A stretch of 64,000 nucleotides of DNA. Source: Rhipicephalus microplus. Lineage: Eukaryota; Arthropoda; Arachnida; Ixodida; Ixodidae. The DNA lies in assembly GCF_043290135.1 (NCBI RefSeq), contig NC_134710.1, positions 315,950,116 to 316,014,115 on the forward strand, read 5' to 3'. Within the stretch, counting starts at the first letter, position 1. The number at the start of each line of letters is the position of its first letter. Positions 33,485 through 45,394 of this stretch are shown here, in pieces. The notes below the pieces were generated by a model. That model was not told the DNA's origin and did not search any database. It saw nothing but the letters and a program-made list of their open reading frames with translations. The position numbers and the translations under genes are program-made.

Positions 33485-35290
33485 AGTCCCGATGAACGGT
33501 TGACTAGAAAAATGACAGATACAGAGGTGGTCAAAATTAGTTCTGAAGCCATGGATTATTATATATGTATGGCAGTGCGACCCAGAAACTTTTAGACTAG
33601 CCCTCTACATTTTAGACTACCCCTCTACACACAGTCATAAAAAAAAGTTCAGAAGCAGGCCCTTATAAACAGCCATAATACTGCTCTCAGAAGTTTATGA
33701 ATACTGGTGAAAAGGGCTACTGATGAAACATTTTTGGATCAATGACAGTTTTACAACATTTTCTGGAGGCAGGACATGCTGAAACGGTACCTGACAATGT
33801 CCCTATTCTCTGATTTGTTAGCTATTCTGAACACCAGGAAGCCGTTAGACAGGTGTCAATAACTGCTTTGTCAAAGATGCAAAGCATCCCATCCCTCAAT
33901 GACACCGAATAAAACAATGAACCTCAATGAATCGCTTGTTTCCAATTACCGAAAACTGAGATATCGAGAAGGCATTCTAAGAGACCAGAATTCATTCTAT
34001 TTTCTGTGGTTCAATGCCATTCATATCAGCCAAAACATTAAAACTGAAATCATGTGTCAAATGACACACGATACGCATTACACATGTGTCATCAATTTGA
34101 ATCACTGTCAACTGCTTTTGTGCTCATGGCGACTGCAATATTCCTTCCCTCTTACCTAATGCTTGTGATATGACATATAGTGGTTACATTTATTTCAAAG
34201 AAGTCTTGTAGGTACTGGTGGGCGTGAAACACTCAATGAAGGACTGAGCATAAATGATTGATGAGAGATGCATGAATTATTTTAAAAAAAGTAGCTACAG
34301 AACATCTTTGAAAACTGGAAGAAGCATGTAGAATGTGCAACAAGAAAATAAATCGCAGTTTTGGTGATGCACTGGTGGTGCACTGAAACAGACAACTATA
34401 ACTGCTTTGAATTTTCTGCTGCATCTGCACTCAAATGTTTAGACTAAGCCCAGCTGCAGCCTGACACAGAATGTGCACAGCTTAAGGCTACTTTCTGAAT
34501 TTTCAACCTTTTTGGCTCTGTCATGGCAAATCCTTTGTTTCAGTGCTTCTGGGCTTTGGGCTATTCCTGAGGGTGACAAGTTACCGGACAAGGATTGGGA
34601 CACCGTGAACATCATGGTGCTCACACGTAGTCCTGCTTTGCTGGACCAAACATTCACACCGAAGGCAAAATGAGATAGATTGAGCATTTAGAAAAGCAGA
34701 GCGACGGTCCAAGCAAGCTAGAAGGCTTATGGAGCATGTGCAGAGCGGTTAGATGATTGTGCAAATTAAGCTGCATGACTTACGCTAGTAGCCATTAAAT
34801 CTCAAGTAGTGTAGCTACCAATACTAATGCTGCCACAGCATGGCATTTATTTATCATAAAATTTGACACACTTTCCCCCCGTCATGTAGACAGACTTACG
34901 ATTAATTGTTCTAAAACCGGATCAGGGGTGACCACATTAAGTTAGGTTAGCATGTAAAGTGTGGAGAGACTGAAATCATGGTAGTGTCTGACCCCATACT
35001 ATGGCGCTACTACGCAGCTGAAGACAACCCATCAGGTTTATTGACTAGGTATGTGCTTGTAAGGGTGAAACATTCATGTACCTGGTGAAGTGGACTTAAT
35101 GATTGCCCCAGCCAAAATTAATCTGGTCTACAGGGCCACATGTGAGTATGCAGATCATCAAAAATTAAGAGAATTACTCGCAAGATTTATTTATTGAAAG
35201 AACAAGAAAGCTTGATACCCTTGACTTAAGGAGCAAATTTGGGCTTGTTGGCAAAACATTAAGGAACAAACAGTGAAAGTAACAAAAGGA
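33485..35290. other. Intergenic, no recognised gene
   Basis: There are scattered short open frames only. The frame 34473-34673 (containing DKDWDTVNIMVLTRSPALL) is protein-like but unrecognised. A short imperfect duplication of CCTCTACATTTTAGACTA lies near 33600-33630. Confidence 0.3.
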
Positions 35291-35291
35291 C

Positions 35292-35335
35292 ACAGGAAAG
35301 GAACGTACACAGCACTGTGTGTGTTCCCTTCCTGT
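35292..35335. repeat. Fold-back repeat, 21-bp imperfect stem
   Basis: ACAGGAAAGGAACGTACACAG (35292-35312, 21 bases with 3 mismatches) pairs with 35315-35335 across a two-base loop. Nearby words (GGCTTGTTGGCAAAACATTA) look like another terminus of the fold-back type. Confidence 0.55.
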
Positions 35336-35794
35336 ATACCTGTCTTCACACTGTGCTGCAGAAATTTCTGTGGTAAATACCTTCACATTAATCTATGTGT
35401 GTTTATGCCATTGTACTCAAAAACTGCACAGTGAAACAGTTTCGGCACACAAGTTACACAAGACAGAAATGTTCTGGACCTATTTTGTCGAGCACAAAGT
35501 ATGTGTAGATGACTTTAAACACCGTTGGATTAAAGATGCTGTTACATCGTGCTTATTTACGTTCATCCTTACCAGTACCAAAGTGAACAGCTTCATCTTG
35601 ATGACTCAATTAAAAGAATTAATATGTATAGACACTAAAAACACCAAGTCAAGAAATGTGTTGCAGAATTGACAGCATACTGGGTCATTTGTGCCTGACA
35701 AGATAGTAACTAAATCATTAATATTTGCTGTCTCTCAGAAAGATACGAAAAGACTGCAAATGGGCAATAATGAGCTCGCAGCTGAGCAGCAAAA

Positions 35795-36010
35795 CTGTTT
35801 CAAGTCGACAATTAGATTTTGCAGGTCCATTATATGTAAAGCAATGTCAGTCAGCTGAGGTTACACTCAAAGTTTATATCCAAGTGTTCACTTGTGCAAC
35901 CAGAAAAGCAGCTCACCTTGAATCGCCAAGCAAAATTTCTGCATGTGTGTTCTTCCTAGTATTTCACAGGTTTCTTGTTATAATCAATAATAACCTAAGA
36001 ACACATACCA
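35795..36010 (+). pseudogene. BEL/Pao integrase fragment
   Basis: The frame reads LDFAGPLYVK, then TLKVYIQVFTCATRKAAHLE and FLVFHRFLVIINN. The DFAGPLY block carries the first catalytic Asp of the integrase, and KxYIxxFTCxxxxAxHLE is typical of the BEL/Pao clade. Only about 70 residues survive. The second Asp and the Glu are not present, so it is a dead fragment. Confidence 0.8.
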
Positions 36011-36289
36011 GCTGAGCCCAAAGAACTGTGTTATTAATCTGTGCAACAGTCGTGGTACATGACTTCCATTCTAATCATAAGTACTTTTTCATAGCTAATG
36101 AAAGTGCTACACACATTGAAAAATTATAGTATATGATGCCTAATGTGAGTATATAATGCTTGCCAAAGAAGTAATATTGGAATCTTCATTGAAGTTTGCC
36201 AAGTCTTTATGTTTTCGACAAAAAACCAGCGACATGAATATGTGTCTGTGTGGGAAAATTAATGTAACACTGCACTGGGATACATAACA

Positions 36290-36480
36290 CACTCACACCA
36301 GTGGCATAGCCAGAAATTTTTTTGGGGGGAGAGTGTTCAACCATACTTTATGTATGTTTATGCATGCATTCGTATGTGTATGTGCATTATATGCAAGCAA
36401 AATTAAAAAAACATCACAGAGGGGGGGGGGGGGTGAACACATCAAGTCTCCACACTCCATCATGGCTACGCACCTGGCTC
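36290..36480. repeat. Repeat bounded by GTGGCATAGCCA-like ends with a G tract
   Basis: It opens CCAGTGGCATAGCCAGAAAT and closes ATGGCTACGCACCTGG, an imperfect inverted pair. A run of about 14 G lies at 36421-36434. It is related in style to 5930-6050. Confidence 0.5.
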
Positions 36481-36489
36481 GCACTTAAA

Positions 36490-38090
36490 AAAAGTACAAG
36501 CATTGTGAGGTCTGTAGGACAACTGGAAACATCAAAAAGAACTCTTTTATTTCCGTCTTTGCTCTTGATGCATCATATGAGGTGTAAGTTTATGTTTGCA
36601 TTCATGGGTGAGAGCTGGTTGGAAAGACTTGTCACACAGCATATTTAAGCAAGTGCTTGGAGAAAGCAAGCTCAGCAGCTACTGAGACTGTGCTGCTGGA
36701 GGTAGAAAAATAAAATCTCAACCTGCAAACATAAGGCTGGCCCTCTCCTGTGTGTCCAGCTAATTCCCTGTTTGGGTGTTCATTATTAGCATCTTCAGAG
36801 TGAATCAACAGTAACAGCAAAGTGCAAAGTGTTCAGGCTTCTATATATGACCTCAGCAAGAAGTTGTGTTACTACATGGAGCTTGTGGACCACTTATGAA
36901 TTGGATAAAAGAGTATCTCCTCAATCTTCCAGCACTTCATCCCTCTTCATCCTAAGTTACTGTGTTTAAAAATTGGGACATAACCGTGTTCACATGAACA
37001 CAAATCTCGAGCTTTGTTATGTTAATGTTGATTCAGGAGTACGACAAGAGTAGCTATAAGTTACGAGAAGAAGCATAATTCAGTGATGTCTAGTTTATTC
37101 ATTGGTTCAGGCCTTCAGCGTGCATCTATGCTAAACTAAGCAATGTTGTGATGTAGAAAACTGATATTGAAATGTCTTTTCTATGCAATACAGTATAATT
37201 GGTCTGTATTACAGTTGTACATTTTGCTTAGCACAAATAGTGTGTGGTGAGAACCATATACCAGTGGCTAAAATAGAAAATTTCGAGGGACAGAATTATT
37301 TAAGGTACAATCAGCAATTTTTGGAATGATGAAATTGATGCTGCACCTTCTTGACATTACAAAGTAAATTAAGTTTTCTATAAGATGGGGGAGGCTAAGA
37401 AGGGATGCTATACTTGGCTAACCCCTGCTGATACTGTTAAGGCTTATTTCATCCACTAAAGCAGAAAATAAGTGCAACGATGTTGTGGAGTAGTAGTACA
37501 ATACTTTCTTCAGAACCTGGTGGTTGTTAGAATAAAACTGCATGAAATAGCAAGACTTTTTTATTTTTGTCTTTTAGGCTTTCAGCTTGGTATTTCAAGA
37601 TGCTGCACTGTCACAGGGATGCCCTATACCTAGCTAATAAATTTTTATTGTGTAATTAGGAAAGATAGCATTGATTCGTCTAGGTTGCCTGGTGCAAGTT
37701 GCCAGGTATAATCAAATCAACCAAACCTAGCTTCCTAGAATTCATTTGTTTGTTTATTGGCTTAGGTACATTTTATTGTCTCGCACAAAAAGTCTCACAC
37801 ACTCTAAGTGGTGTTAGCCTGACTATGTTTTATAAGTTCACTAGTTTTTGCCCAATTGAAGCAGTTGGAGCTCAAAAGCTAATAGTCTGTCTGTATGATA
37901 GTCTGCCTGTATTTATTTTTATTGCTGTTGATATTTATTGTTTGCATATACCTGAAGAAATCAAACATGTTCCACACTGTCTAAAGTGCAACATGCACAA
38001 CTACAGAAGACTTGTTTGGCACTTTTTGTTACGCTAAATTTTAATTTACGCTATATGGGGTCGAGCAAAAAGAACCATTTCTGCACAGTA
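36490..38090. other. Intergenic AT-rich DNA
   Basis: No gene or recognised repeat was seen. The open frame at 37699-38037 is AT-driven and unrecognised. Confidence 0.4.
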
Positions 38091-38094
38091 CACA

Positions 38095-38390
38095 CAGCTG
38101 GTCGGCACAACTTGTGGAGCTCACTCACACTCACTCTATAAACATACTTTGCGCTTTCGAATAAATTGAATGCATACTTACCAAACTTTTCCTGAGACGA
38201 ACTCACACTCACGAAAACTTTCTTCCACCGAACTCACTTGGCCTCAAACTCACACCAAAACGTTACTCACCCGAACTCACTCAGACTCAGGCGCACGGCT
38301 TGGACTGAGTGTAACTGAGACCGAGTGAGTCGACTCACGAGTTCGTTAGTCTTGAATGAACTTTTTCAAACCTGGTGTCTACGCTCATTA
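38095..38390. repeat. ACTC/GAGT minisatellite with strand switch
   Basis: Words such as ACTCACACTCACTC, GAACTCACTTGG and AACTCACTCAGACTCAG dominate the left. At about 38310 the sequence flips to GACTGAGTGTAACTGAGACC and GAGTGAGTCGACTCACGAG. Confidence 0.7.
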
Positions 38391-38704
38391 ACGCCAATAT
38401 CTCACGTAATCAGTGCTCCTCTTGGTGCCGATTGATATAGTACCTTCAAATAGGTTTGAGCTATGACTAAGGTCAATTTTCTTCAAAGAGCTGACAACAT
38501 AAGATATATTTAACAAGAACTTTCTCAGAAGAGCTGGTGAGCTAGAAATCAAAATACCCTTTTCTTAATTCACACCTCTGATCAATAACTATTGAAATGG
38601 TGTATAAATTGAAATAGGTGGGGGTAGTCATGAGTCCAGGTAATGTTGATAGTAATGCTGAACAGTGTACACTTTGGACCATAAGTCGGTATAAAAAAAA
38701 AAAA

Positions 38705-38835
38705 GAACTCACTCAGACTCACTCAAAAAATGTGTCTTGTGCTGTAGGCTCACTTGGACTCAGACTCGCCAAAATATTCTTGGGTCTAGACTCATTCAGA
38801 CTCATGGCTCTATCTGAGTCTGAGTGAGTTAGCCA
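38705..38835. repeat. ACTC/GAGT minisatellite, second block
   Basis: It contains ACTCACTCAGACTCACTC, then CTTGGACTCAGACTCGCC, then the switch to CTGAGTCTGAGTGAGTTAG. It is about 315 bp from the previous block and probably part of one array. Confidence 0.7.
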
Positions 38836-39631
38836 ACCTATAGCCATATAGTTAGCCAACCTAGTCATAGTGTAAGCTTGAGAAATGGTATTTCAGGCGC
38901 ATGTCGGAAACTATTTCAAAGATGCAATGCAAAGACATGTCATGATAGAAGTATAACATGCATAGATTTATAATGATAATGTGTGAGGTAAATGCTGTAA
39001 TCAAAATGGAACTTTGTAAGGGAGTGTGTTATTAGTATAAATAATGGTGGCATATCTATGTGCAGTTAGTGAGCCACATTCCAACACACGCCCACATTAT
39101 GAATTTGAGTTGATGTCTCTGTTAGGGCAGAAATACATAAAAGCAAGATGTGAACCCATGTAGCAACAAGTGAGTTCTCCAAAGATAACTCGAGTTGATT
39201 GCTGCAGTGGTGATGATCATGATGTGTGGCATGGTTCGTTGTAATGGAGAGAAGTGTTTGAGCATGCATTTTGTCAGCATGCATTTATTCAAACCCAGTA
39301 AAATGCTCTTTATTAGCTATTTACACAGCTGGCATGTCGAATGCTGAAAATCTGGGCAAAAACAATTAGGGCAGTACTGAGGCATATTTATCTGCATTGT
39401 TCAAGGGCAACAGAATATGTTTGGCAATACAGTGAAAAACTGTCTACAGAATTGAATACTGCTGTCACACATAAAGGATAGAAACAGTTTGTTTGGAACA
39501 GTAATAGCTAGTTTGAAAATGGGGACTAGAGAAACTGCATCATCTTCACTTTTGCACGTACTTGATTAGCAATGAAATACAAATCGAAAAGATGCTTTAA
39601 AAGCATGGGCAGGAGTTTACACAGGATTCTA

Positions 39632-39666
39632 GTAGACTCCCACCCACAGGATGGGTGGGAGTCTAC
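39632..39666. repeat. Perfect hairpin, 15-bp stem and 5-nt loop
   Basis: GTAGACTCCCACCCA (39632-39646), loop CAGGA, then TGGGTGGGAGTCTAC (39652-39666). The stem is GC-rich in an AT-rich setting. Its role is unknown. It may be a structured RNA, or a fold-back end. Confidence 0.85.
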
Positions 39667-39938
39667 AAAATAGTGGGGGGTTGTAGGCGAGTGAGAAGGA
39701 GAGTGTGTTGGTGCTTGTCCAGAACTATCTCTTTACGGCATTTGGGCATTGCAGGAAAATTTTCATTACAGGGTGTACAGTGCAGTGACTCAGCGAACCA
39801 GTGATGAAAATAGGGAAGCGATTTTGGACGAATAAAATCATTTGCCATACAATTTCCCTCACTTCCTGCACACTATGATTTCATTTCAGGAGATAAACGA
39901 CATCATGTGACGCCAGAACTGCTGTCGTGTGCTAGTTC

Positions 39939-39992
39939 GTTTGTTGCCAAAGCGGGTTTTAAAAGGTTTGTTGCCAAAGCGGGTTTTAAAAG
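39939..39992 (+). repeat. 27-bp perfect tandem duplication
   Basis: GTTTGTTGCCAAAGCGGG continues TTTTAAAAG. The 27-bp unit is repeated without change at 39939-39965 and 39966-39992. Confidence 0.9.
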
Positions 39993-40201
39993 TTAGCTTC
40001 TTCACAAAGCAAACCTGCTATGCAACAAAGCATATTAGAATATGGAAGGGTCCACTGTCACGAAACACTGTAGTATGTAGATGAGGTCGGCCGAGTCGGT
40101 AGTGTATCATTATTGTGTACCAGTTTTCAATGCACTCCCGGCTAAAACGTAGTTATGGCGAATGTCCAACACAGTCTAGATAAGCCATATGTTTACACTG
40201 C

Positions 40202-40295
40202 CTTCGCGGCAGTGGCCTAATTTTCATGCGCATACCAGTTTGTGCGTCCTTCGCGACAGTGGCCTAATTTTCATGCGCATACCAGTTTGTGCGTC
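40202..40295 (+). repeat. 47-bp tandem duplication
   Basis: Units 40202-40248 and 40249-40295 both read CTTCGCG(G/A)CAGTGGCC and end TTTGTGCGTC. They differ at one base. Confidence 0.9.
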
Positions 40296-40956
40296 CTGCG
40301 ATCACTTTTATTCAAACGAGGGGGAATCAAACAAGCACGCATTAGACTTCTCAGATGACTTCACTGTCCATACGGAGTCCGAAAAAATGGAATGTAGACA
40401 GTACTCGGCGACACAGAAAGCAAAAGTTTGAAGTCCGAGAAGTTGGGCAGTACACGTTCAGTGATGTAAGCGAACGGCCGTTCGTCCGCATGATCGAACG
40501 GCGCTATACAGTGGGAGAACACTCTACAACACTGAAATACGGTGATGAAGCGCGGTTAATCAGAAATGAGCACAACATCAAGCGCCACTTTCCGCCTATA
40601 GCACATGCCCATGATCTTTGCGCGCTTCACTTCGTGTTCACGCCATCGTCATCTACCAACTCGAGTATTCACATCCCACTCAATAAAGATTACCGACGCA
40701 GTGCGATATGAAATTTGAAAACTGCACTCTGCTATAATGCATGATTGAGTACACGTTAACTGTTCCAAATTCAAGTGTATTGGCACAGAGTGGTCATGGA
40801 CTAACTGAGAGGACCAAATCTCGTGGACTAAATGCTGCGGTTGATTCCCACCTTCGACCATTGTCCGGTGAAGACGAACAGTTAGTCTCTAAATTTTGCT
40901 CATGTCACTCTCGCTCTGCGCACGGCACGCACGGTGGACTAATGGTTGATCAAAAT

Positions 40957-40977
40957 GACTAACGGCTGCCGTTAGTC
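40957..40977. repeat. Perfect palindrome GACTAACGGC-T-GCCGTTAGTC
   Basis: The two 10-bp arms are separated by a single T. GGACTAA words recur nearby (about 40799, 40827 and 40935). It lies about 250 bp upstream of the LRR exon. A regulatory role is a guess. Confidence 0.6.
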
Positions 40978-41204
40978 CTTCTTTCTCTGATTTCGGCTTA
41001 GAATGCACCACCCCTTTCATTCTGGAGATTTTTTCTAGACTTGCCTCTCATATAGAGTTGTTTTTTTTTCGAACAAATCTTCAGGTGGTAGACAGTGCCT
41101 GTTTCTGTATTCGACTATTCTCTGTTATAACCCGATTCTTCTTGCATAGTTCAGCCACGCGCCATTACCGGCTGGTCCACCTTTCCACTATTGTGCATCT
41201 CTTT

Positions 41205-41232
41205 TATTCCTTGTTTTGTTTTTTCGCTTCAG
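41205..41232 (+). promoter_or_regulatory. 3' splice acceptor of the LRR gene
   Basis: A run of T and C (TTCCTTGTTTTGTTTTTTCG) followed by CTTCAG ends at 41232. This is a textbook acceptor and the reason I start the coding exon at 41233. The first in-frame ATG lies only at 41756, so an upstream exon must supply the start, or translation begins at 41756. Confidence 0.7.
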
Positions 41233-44014
41233 GCTCAGCCAGCCAATCCCGACCCCCAACAGTGGATCGAGGGAAGCTAATAATGCCAAGCCGCCTGTGG
41301 CTGTCTCCGACCAGAGTGCATCATGCACATATGCATCATCAATTCCCTCCTGTGATTCCGCTTATAACAAGCTGCCACACAAGCGCTCCGTTCCCAACTA
41401 TGAGGGAGGTGGTGGCCCTGTCGTGAAACTTGGTGTGCTCAACAACAGGCCCGCCGAACCGGCCATCCCGCTACCTGGAGTGGCGCAGCATATTCGGTGC
41501 GACGAACCAAGTGTTTTGACAAGCCGCCAGCCATGCTTGACCACGCGTGGCAGGGGTACCCCCAGGCTTGTTTCTCATCAAGAAGCCGACCAACAACAAC
41601 ACAAGCCAGCTGATGGAAGCTTCCGAAATGACTTTTGCCCTGACAGGACCAACTCAGCGAATGCCGGGCCCTCTTCTAGGCCCCAGCCCCAAACCGCCGC
41701 AGGTCGACCTTCCAAACCAAGTCCAGGTGTCAAAAAAATTGTGGCATCCCCGAACATGCACGAAAGCCTGTTCTACAGTAGTGAGGCACGACTTCAGCGA
41801 CCTGCTGCCGCCACAAGGACAGTTGGCATTGCCCATCTGTACGCTGTCCATTTGCACAAGAACTGTCCAGGTTTGCCGCCAGTTGAGGATATCGCAAAGC
41901 AGCTACAAAATTTACAGAGGAGGTGTCAACGTGCAGGACTCAGAGTGGACACGCCCTGCTCGATGACAGACATTGAGCCTTGTTGGATCTTCAACAGTCT
42001 GAGCACGTTCAACCACATCCTCTTAGGGGCTAACATGGAAGTGAAAGAAGAAGAGCCCCGAAAATTCAGTGTCTGCTTCCTTGATGGGATCGAACGCTCT
42101 AACCACGACTCTACTTTTAATGCCTGCATTCTGCTCCACATTCTCCTCGAGAGGCACAAGTGTGTACAGTCGCTGCTCCTAGACGAGAAGACCATGGGGA
42201 CCCATTTCCCCGAGATACTTTGTAATGCACTGGCCTGCAACAGGGGCCTTAAGCACCTCGCCATTACTGGTTGGAACTTTTCGCCTGGCACCAAGTACAG
42301 GCTCGTCCACTCTCTCTGCAAGATGCCGGCGAAATTAGAAACGATCGCCATCTCCTATCTGTCTATAGGGCCAAATGAAGCTGCGCTCATTGGGGACATG
42401 GTAGCGAGAACAGAGTGCGTACGCACCATCAAGTTCCTGGTGAATGACATGCGACCCGAGGCTGGCACAGAGCTCATGAAGGGTGTGTGTCGCAACGGCA
42501 GCGTCGAGCTTATCTGGCTCAAAAGCAACGCCCTTGGGTTCGGCGGAGCATGCATCCTCGGCGAATACCTCTCCAGGTCTTCGAAGCTGCGAGATCTGTC
42601 ACTCAGCCATGTGCCATGCTTCGATGAAGGCCAGCTCCTGCTCATCGCGGAGGGGCTGAAGACGAATCGAAGTCTTGAAACACTCAAGATTCAATATTGC
42701 CATGTTACTCCAACCGGCATCGACAGGCTGGCCGAAGTTCTAAAAACCAACGGCACTCTCAAGAGCTTGGCGGTGTCTGCGTGCGGCCTTGCACAAGCCG
42801 CAGCTAAGTCCCTCGGAATCCTTCTGGAGTTTAACTCCGCCCTTCTCGACGTGGACTTGAGAGACAACGATATCGACGACACTGGAGCAATGTGGTTGGC
42901 TATGTCACTGAAGATGAACACGCACCTCAAGACGCTGAACCTCGAGGCTAACCATATTAGCTCAGTAGGGGTTCTAATGCTCGTCGAAGCACTTAGAAGC
43001 AACGAAGTTCTGAAAGAGCTGAGGCTGGGTTTCTTTCGGGCACGAAATGCAGATGAGAGGGCTGTCACGGCAGCTTTGAGTCGCACTGCCGCTCACGGCC
43101 GAGTGAGACTGTGCTACAACCGGCTCTCGGATGTCTTCAAGCTTGCAGCGGGCCTGCGCATCAATGCAGAACGAATCACATCAATACACCTGGACGCCAA
43201 CGTCAAGGTAAAGGGCGACTGCCTCAAGAAACTTTTTGTTTCACTGGCTGAACTTTCCTGCCTCGAGTCCCTCTGCTTCGACTCCCCAGTAAGAATGGAT
43301 GATTCAGCTGCAAGGAGGTTTGCCCATCTACTGATCAAAACGAAGACGTTGAAACGCATTCAGATAAACGACTGCAATGCCGGAAAAAGTGCTTTAAAAG
43401 TAATCATGAAAGGCTTGAAATTAAACCAGTCTGTCTCGCACATGGAGATGGACTTCTCGGCCACCCTCAGTTCATGCACCCATGCATTTGCGGACATGCT
43501 GAAAGGAAACAAGACACTGACCTACTTTGGACACATTACGACCAAGAAGTCACAACTACATTTGATTGCCGAGGAGCTGCGTGCGAATCGCGTCCTCACT
43601 TCTCTCAAGATCTGGAAGGAGCCTGGATATGAGGAAGACATTTTTGAAATCAACGAGATCCTTCGCCGAAACGTCTCCCACCTCAACCGAGCGGTAGAGT
43701 TTGCCCTGGACCCGGAGAAATTTGGCATCGAGCGGGAGCCGGCGGAGATTTTCGAAGAGCTCTGCGACACTCAAACGTTCCAGAACCATCTCTTCAGGGT
43801 TGCCGGCCCAGATCATGCGTGCGAGGCCATGCGCTATGCACGTCGACACATCACCACAAACTTGTTTGCCATCACGGGGGTTTCCCAAGTACCAGTCGCT
43901 TGCTGGCCCCATCCAGATAGTGCGCCGCAAATTGACTCTCTCAATGTATGGTGCTGGATGCACATTTTTAAGTATCTGAAAATTGCAGACATACCACGTA
44001 CTTCGCAGGACTGA
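41233..44014 (+). CDS. Leucine-rich-repeat protein, RNase-inhibitor/NLRC3-like, with F-box-like C-terminus
   Basis: One uninterrupted frame of about 927 codons ends in TGA. The first 180 or so residues are low-complexity, rich in Pro, Ser and Gln. From about residue 340 to 830 there are repeated units of 27-29 residues such as NRSLETLKIQYCHVTPTGI, NGTLKSLAVSACGLAQAAAK, NSALLDVDLRDNDIDDTGA and NTHLKTLNLEANHISSVGV. This is the LxxLxLxxNxI pattern of ribonuclease-inhibitor-type LRRs. The last 25 residues (SLNVWCWMHIFKYLKIADI) resemble an F-box helix. I see no NACHT or CARD domain. Tick genomes carry many such single-exon NLRC3-like genes. The role is probably protein-protein recognition, perhaps ubiquitin-ligase substrate binding, but this is inference. 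The GC-richer, intact frame argues for a live gene. Confidence 0.8.
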
Positions 44015-44122
44015 TGGCATCCCTAATTTTCTTCTTATTGCCATTTAAAACTCACAGCAATGTTTGAGTGATTGAGAACAGGGATCATTGTAACGCAAGC
44101 AGAGTCATTTTTAGAATGATAT

Positions 44123-44216
44123 ACAGTAAAAGCTCATTTCAGTTAAGATTGCACAGGACCAGAAAAAATATCCAAATGAACCAAATTATCGGAAATAACG
44201 GAAATTTAATGTTTAT
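44123..44216. repeat. MITE-like AT-rich fragment
   Basis: It starts TATACAGTAAAAGCTCATTT, like the CAGT termini of mariner-type MITEs, and contains ATTATCGGAAATAACGG. The other terminus is not clear. Confidence 0.3.
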
Positions 44217-44222
44217 AAATAA
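44217..44222 (+). terminator. Candidate polyadenylation signal AATAAA
   Basis: The first AATAAA on the plus strand after the LRR stop codon lies about 200 bp downstream. It is plausible but unproven. Confidence 0.35.
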
Positions 44223-44556
44223 AAACGAACTCCTTTTCTTGATTAGTACGTAAATTTTATAGTTATATTGCCTAAGGGCTGCGAAAAATTTCCATTCTTA
44301 TTTATCCTGTGACATCGCTCTCACCGCGACAATGTTTGACTATAGCGCGAAATCTCCGTGTTTCTCCATGCTCTTGTGTTTTATTAGGAAGCCTGACTTA
44401 TTATCGCTATCACCACCACGTGATGATAGTTCTTTCGCACGTGAAATGGCCGGCAACTAATAGTTCCTCCATCACGACGTGGCAAGCAAGTTTTATTCCA
44501 CCACACCAGCCACACCTGACAGGTTTTCATGTTCTGTAGGGAGACGTCGGCTGATT

Positions 44557-44581
44557 TTTTTTTTTTTTTGGGGGGGGGGGG
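44557..44581 (+). repeat. Adjacent T and G homopolymers
   Basis: About 14 T are followed directly by about 12 G. It is prone to slippage and sequencing error. Confidence 0.85.
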
Positions 44582-44682
44582 TACCTTGCTGAAATTTTGA
44601 TCTGTAAGCCATGACGAAAAAAAAAACGTTTCGATGGAGAAGGGGGGCCATTGCTGTGTCATTGCCATCATTACTAGTCATT

Positions 44683-45095
44683 GCTGGGATGTAGTTGTCG
44701 TCGTGTTCGCCCGATTTGTTAGTTCTTGTGGGCGTCTTGACTGTATTGTTTGATATTTATTACCTTGTGATTTCTATTACATTGCGATTGTTTTTGTGAT
44801 ATCACGACTGCGTGCTTGCCTTGCATAAATCCACACACACGTCCCGCACTTTTTGTGTTAAGCTAGTCATTGCTTTGTGTGTAGGTTTTGTTACCTTGTG
44901 ATTGTTTCTGCGATATGACGACTGCGTGTTTGCCTGGTGTGAATTCGCACATACGTTTGCAATTTTTTTCTGCATTAAACTATCCATTGCTGTGTGTGTA
45001 GTTGTTGTATTCGACCGATTTGTTAGCGTTTTGACTGTATTGTTCAAATATTTTCCTTGGTTTTTTTCGAAATCTCGCCTGCAATTAAAATACAC
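44683..45095. repeat. Diverged tandem repeat with conserved minus-strand frame
   Basis: Blocks recur: ATTGCTGxGATGTAGTTGTxGT and CGACCGATTTGTTAG...TTGACTGTATTGTT at about 44683-44751 and again 44989-45044. ACCTTGTGATTGTTTxTGxGATAT...CGACTGCGTG occurs at about 44780-44815 and 44892-44928. The minus-strand frame 45095-44802 stays open and repeats a block (HTAMDSLMQKKIANVCAN, then HKAMTSLTQKVRDVCVD) with a period near 41 residues. Whether it is translated is unknown. Confidence 0.6.
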
Positions 45096-45394
45096 TTTTC
45101 GAGTATCTTTAAGGCAATGCTGTCCTTGTCCAGACTTCTATGCTTGCTGGAAGTTCGACCGAGGGAATACAACTATAAAATTCAATAACGAAAGGGAATG
45201 CACTGGAGCTTGTCTCATTAAATAAACACTACCTAATCAAACCAACTGACAATTAAGTCACTAGGAAATATTACCTGTAGTTCTTAGATGTATCGATAAC
45301 ACTTCCAAAGTACATGGGACGAAACTAAGGTTGATGAGATTTCGGTATTTCTGTGTGTTAAACAAAAGCGTAAATACCAATCAAACTGGACGGG

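Noticed and set aside
41216..41232. Starting the LRR protein at 41216
   Set aside because: That codon is TTG, and the bases to 41232 form a typical 3' splice site. The coding exon more likely starts at 41233.
42355..44044. Several long minus-strand frames opposite the LRR gene
   Set aside because: They are shadows of a GC-richer coding exon. The plus strand has clear LRR motifs and the minus strand has none.
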